Shown here: positions 7,115 to 9,104 of the stretch, one piece after another | Position numbering within the stretch: position 1 is the first letter of the stretch | Layout: each line of letters opens with the position of its first letter | NCBI GenBank assembly: GCA_031554275.1 | Contig: JAVBKB010000153.1 | Coordinates: 1 to 9,104, forward strand | Source: JAVBKB01 sp031554275 | Lineage (GTDB): Bacteria > Bacillota > Bacilli > JARBTR01 | DNA length: 9,104 nucleotides | Direction: 5' to 3' | Made by a program: the position numbers and the translations under genes | Notes under the pieces: generated by a model | What the model was told of the DNA's origin: nothing | What the model saw: only the letters and a program-made list of their open reading frames with translations | Databases searched by the model: none

Positions 7115-7143
7115 ATTCTACCGAAAAAAAGCGTTGGGTACAA
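7115..7143 (-). promoter_or_regulatory. Sigma-A promoter of cvfB
   Basis: Read leftwards, -35 TTGTAC (complement of 7138-7143), an exact 17-bp spacer and -10 TAGAAT (complement of 7115-7120) predict a start near 7108 and a leader of about 27 nt. The -35 boxes of this promoter and the divergent bioY promoter are 17 bp apart. Confidence 0.75.
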
Positions 7144-7160
7144 TTTTTCATAGAAAATAA

Positions 7161-7189
7161 TTGATAAAATATATGTAGCTCGATATAAT
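7161..7189 (+). promoter_or_regulatory. Sigma-A promoter of bioY
   Basis: TTGATA (7161-7166), an exact 17-bp spacer and a consensus TATAAT (7184-7189) predict a start near 7196, inside the left arm of the biotin operator, as expected for simple repression. Confidence 0.85.
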
Positions 7190-7191
7190 TT

Positions 7192-7228
7192 AATTGTTAA
7201 CAATAACTGTAGCGAATGGTTAACAATT
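7192..7228. promoter_or_regulatory. BirA (biotin repressor) operator of bioY
   Basis: A perfect inverted repeat, AATTGTTAAC (7192-7201) and GTTAACAATT (7219-7228), has 17 bp between the arms. It matches the TTGTTAAC...GTTAACAA palindrome bound by BirA-biotinyl-AMP upstream of biotin genes in Firmicutes. It covers the predicted transcription start and ends at the bioY ribosome binding site (AGGAGG, 7229-7234), so BirA should repress bioY when biotin is plentiful. The 17-bp gap looks slightly longer than the B. subtilis bioW operator as I recall it. Confidence 0.9.
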
Positions 7229-7238
7229 AGGAGGGTTT

Positions 7239-7796
7239 ATGAAACTACAGCTTAGAGATTGGATTATTTCTGCATTATTTGCTTCGATTATTGCTGTACT
7301 TGCACAAATCAGCATCCCAATACCGATTTCACCTGTACCGATTTCAGGGCAAACGCTTGCTGTAGGTTTAGCTGCTACGATACTTTCAACTCGGTGTTCC
7401 CTGCTTGCAATCACTATTTATTTATTAATGGGTGCGATAGGACTTCCTGTTTTCAGTAATTTCAAAGGCGGTTTATCTGTAATATTTGGTGTAACGGGCG
7501 GATATCTTATTTCATTTATCTTAGTTGCCTTTTTGATTAGTTTTTATCTCGAAAGAACTAGTTATCGCTTAGCAAATGCGATCATCATAAACCTAATTGC
7601 AATGATTATTACATTGATCATTGGGGCAATCTGGTTGAAAATACTGTCTTCACATAGCTGGCACAATGCATTAATAGCTGGGATATACCCTTTTATCCCT
7701 CTTGGTATTGTAAAAGGATTTGCTTCGGCATGGTTGGGTATCACTATTCGTCAACGATTGGTTAAATTGAACATTTTGAAATTTACGAAAACGTGA
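7239..7796 (+). CDS. bioY: BioY, biotin-binding S component of ECF transporter
   Basis: This is a 185-residue membrane protein with about six helices, the usual size for BioY. It binds biotin outside the cell and works with the shared EcfA1A2T energising module, which is not encoded here. Family features in order: the N-terminal LRDWIISALFASIIAVLA helix, the loop ISIPIPISPVPISGQTL (residues 24-40), GLPVFSNFKGGLSVIFG (68-84) followed by TGGYL (86-90), and PFIPLGIVKG (151-160). Two departures stand out: GVTGGYL where GPTGGYL is usual, and Gly at 156 where most BioY have Asp in PFIPGDxxK. The nearby Lys159 is kept. The ATG at 7239 follows AGGAGG at 7229-7234 with a short four-base gap. A BirA operator in the promoter supports the biotin assignment. 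The gene is monocistronic and ends at a bidirectional terminator. Confidence 0.92.
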   Translation: MKLQLRDWIISALFASIIAVLAQISIPIPISPVPISGQTLAVGLAATILSTRCSLLAITIYLLMGAIGLPVFSNFKGGLSVIFGVTGGYLISFILVAFLISFYLERTSYRLANAIIINLIAMIITLIIGAIWLKILSSHSWHNALIAGIYPFIPLGIVKGFASAWLGITIRQRLVKLNILKFTKT

Positions 7797-7816
7797 AAAT
7801 TGTAATACATACAGCA

Positions 7817-7877
7817 AAAACTCTCCTTTAGAACTAGAATTGGTATTTTCAATTCTTGCCCCCTGGGAGAGTTTTTT
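7817..7877. terminator. Bidirectional terminator between bioY and the convergent exported-protein gene
   Basis: AAAACTCTCC (7817-7826) pairs with GGAGAGTTTT (7866-7875), and an inner stem AGAATTG/CAATTCT (7836-7842, 7850-7856) closes a seven-base loop. The A-run on the left and T-run (to 7877) on the right provide U-tracts in both directions. It serves bioY rightward and the 7919-8533 gene leftward. Confidence 0.88.
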
Positions 7878-7918
7878 CCTGATTAGCGCTTTGTTACACT
7901 CGACTACACGATTTTTGT

Positions 7919-8533
7919 CTATTTGTCTTTAAATTTCTCCTGTGCTTTTTTAATAATTTTCGAATTATACCCCACATCAGCATTCTTACCTTCCATAATT
8001 TCAATTTCCTTTGTTTCTAATGGGATTTTTCCTTGAGTTACACCTGCAATGTAATAGAAGTTTTCATCTGGATAGTACTTTAAGTAAAGCACATATTTTT
8101 TCCCTTGCTTCATCAATTGATAGCCACTTTCATGTATATTGGCATTTTTACTTTGATCAAAATATTCATGCTCGAGCACTGTTATGATTGCATTTTTTTC
8201 TATCTTCAATGAGCTTTCATTCTTTACCACTTCTTTAATCTTAAATTCTGTAAAAGTACGGCTACCTTCATCTGATTCAAGGGACGAGATCTTTGCAAGC
8301 TTAGCCGGTTTTGTTGTTTGCCCAACAACAATTATCGGTATGCCTGCCTCCATTTCTTCGAAAGTAGAAAAGCCGCCTGATGACACATCTACGACGATAT
8401 CTTCGACGTTATCGTCATTGAGGTCAGCAGAGACAAGTTCAACATCAACTTCCCGTGACTGATATAGAAAAATCCCTGCGACTACTAAAAAAACTGCAAA
8501 TATTGATAGAATCAAAACCTTTTTTTTCCCCAT
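7919..8533 (-). CDS. Membrane-anchored exported protein of unknown function
   Basis: I do not recognise this 204-residue protein as a named family. Seen: a lysine-rich start (MGKKK) and one hydrophobic segment (about residues 6-24), consistent with a signal anchor or uncleaved signal peptide and no lipobox cysteine. The rest (about 25-204) is hydrophilic and extracytoplasmic. Early in this domain, DLNDDNVED (37-45) resembles a calcium-binding DxNxD-type loop. The middle (about 65-165) is beta-rich, with IPIIVVGQTTK, TFTEFKIKEVVKN and KYVLYLKYY, possibly an OB-like or sandwich fold. The C-terminus is lysine-rich. The frame stays open upstream to 8665, but AGGAGG (complement of 8541-8546) seven bases before the ATG at 8533 fixes the start there. 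The gene follows the metalloprotease gene on the same strand after 104 bp, so co-expression is likely; an inhibitory or partner role is only a guess. Confidence 0.75.
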   Translation of the reverse strand: MGKKKVLILSIFAVFLVVAGIFLYQSREVDVELVSADLNDDNVEDIVVDVSSGGFSTFEEMEAGIPIIVVGQTTKPAKLAKISSLESDEGSRTFTEFKIKEVVKNESSLKIEKNAIITVLEHEYFDQSKNANIHESGYQLMKQGKKYVLYLKYYPDENFYYIAGVTQGKIPLETKEIEIMEGKNADVGYNSKIIKKAQEKFKDK

Positions 8534-8571
8534 GGAACTTCCTCCTCTTATTGTGGATAGTATCCTCGAAA

Positions 8572-8585
8572 TGTGAACGCTTACT
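8572..8585. promoter_or_regulatory. cre-like site (possible CcpA operator)
   Basis: TGTGAACGCTTACT matches the cre consensus TGWAARCGYTWNCW at all but one position. It lies 38 bp upstream of the exported-protein start codon, in the gap after the metalloprotease gene. A weak -10-like TACTAT is seen just downstream on the minus strand (complement near 8557-8562), with no good -35. CcpA control of this gene is therefore possible but not established. Confidence 0.4.
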
Positions 8586-8637
8586 GTCCTACGAAAACTT
8601 TTTCTAGTTATTTTCATAAAAATGTCTTCTGAATATA

Positions 8638-9104
8638 CTAATAAATTGCTTCTATTCCCCACCAATCATCATTTGTCAGCCATGGTCCACTCAAATTTTC
8701 GGTCGCAGGGTTCATGATTGTATAACCTGATGCATTATAACCCAAGCTTTTTAACGTTCTAGACTCGTGATCAAGTCCAATTGCATGTAGAATTTCGTGC
8801 AAAACGATCGCTTCTTGCGTTCCTCCACCATAATACAATGATCCCTTATAAATAGTAATTTTTTTCTGATTCCTATCCCACATGAGTAATGAAGTACTTG
8901 CATTTACATTTCCCTTAAATTCATCCACATAGATAAATTGTAGGTTTAAGCCTATGGCATTTTTCCTAAACTCTATGTAACCAGATGTATTCATTGTACT
9001 CATAGCTCTAGTGATGAATCCTTCCCAGCCGCGATTAACAGCACTACTGTCTATTACGTAAACAAGATTTTGTGGTGAACTATACTTCCAGCTTGTATCC
9101 ACGT
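8638..9104 (-). CDS. Matrixin-type (M10-like) zinc metalloprotease, C-terminal part
   Basis: This is the end of a metzincin zinc endopeptidase, probably secreted, cut by the window edge. The minus-strand frame is open to base 9104. A GTG at 9100-9102 is the first possible start but lacks room for a ribosome binding site or signal peptide, so the N-terminus most likely lies outside. Numbering from that GTG, the zinc site is HEILHAIGLDH at 102-112 (H102, H106, H112; catalytic E103). The Met-turn is YTIMNP (M130), and the domain closes with LTNDDWWGIEAIY, as matrixin catalytic domains usually do. The protein stops right there, so it has no C-terminal hemopexin or binding domain. Other visible parts are WEGFITRAMSTMN and TSLLMWDRNQKKITIYKGSL, consistent with the upstream strands of the fold. 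It is followed on the same strand by an anchored exported protein. The protease class is firm; the substrate is unknown. Confidence 0.88.
   Translation of the reverse strand, partial: VDTSWKYSSPQNLVYVIDSSAVNRGWEGFITRAMSTMNTSGYIEFRKNAIGLNLQFIYVDEFKGNVNASTSLLMWDRNQKKITIYKGSLYYGGGTQEAIVLHEILHAIGLDHESRTLKSLGYNASGYTIMNPATENLSGPWLTNDDWWGIEAIY

Noticed and set aside
7220..7459. Short open frames on both strands within bioY
   Set aside because: They are shadows of the well-supported bioY gene, without ribosome binding sites or family features.
7562..7744. Minus-strand open frame inside bioY
   Set aside because: Antisense shadow of a conserved membrane-protein gene; no start signals.
8184..8462. Plus-strand open frame opposite the exported protein
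   Set aside because: Low-complexity Ser/Thr-rich shadow with no ribosome binding site.
8534..8665. Upstream extension of the exported protein (44 extra residues)
   Set aside because: It overlaps the protease gene, puts the signal anchor internally, and ignores a perfect AGGAGG seven bases before the ATG at 8533.

Overview
The window looks like chromosomal DNA of an AT-rich, endospore-former-type Firmicute (Bacillales; Bacillaceae or Planococcaceae would both fit). The reasons are strong AGGAGG-type ribosome binding sites, clean sigma-A promoters, U-tract terminators, a BirA-type biotin operator in front of bioY, and a CvfB/YitL gene. No phage, IS, CRISPR, tRNA or rRNA is visible. Genus cannot be fixed from sequence alone.

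Region 1 (1-5272, + strand) is a ureide or cyclic-amide utilisation locus. It holds the C-terminal two thirds of an NCS1-family permease (PucI/allantoin-permease type), then two tandem 450-residue cyclic amidohydrolases and an MFS transporter. The first amidohydrolase is AllB-like allantoinase. The second is a diverged paralogue with a complete metal site and a different substrate pocket. A sensible reading is uptake of allantoin (or a related hydantoin or ureide) by the permease and hydrolytic ring opening by the two enzymes. The MFS protein, which has its own strong promoter after a strong terminator, would handle a related substrate or product. No allantoate hydrolase and no PucR/AllR regulator are inside the window.

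Region 2 (5273-7081) holds a 342-bp non-coding gap and two minus-strand genes: a short stand-alone PadR regulator and a CvfB/YitL S1-domain RNA-binding protein with its own promoter and terminator. The intergenic stretch between them carries a compact cluster of DnaA-box sequences (two consensus, two one-mismatch, within 115 bp). This is the most unexpected signal in the window and is explained by no gene there.

Region 3 (7082-7918) is a divergent promoter region: cvfB leftward, bioY rightward. bioY is governed by a perfect sigma-A promoter whose start region is covered by a BirA palindrome. A bidirectional terminator separates bioY from the convergent genes.

Region 4 (7919-9104, minus strand) encodes the end of a secreted matrixin-type (M10-like) zinc metalloprotease, cut by the window edge. 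Next comes a membrane-anchored exported protein of unknown function, with a cre-like CcpA site between the two.
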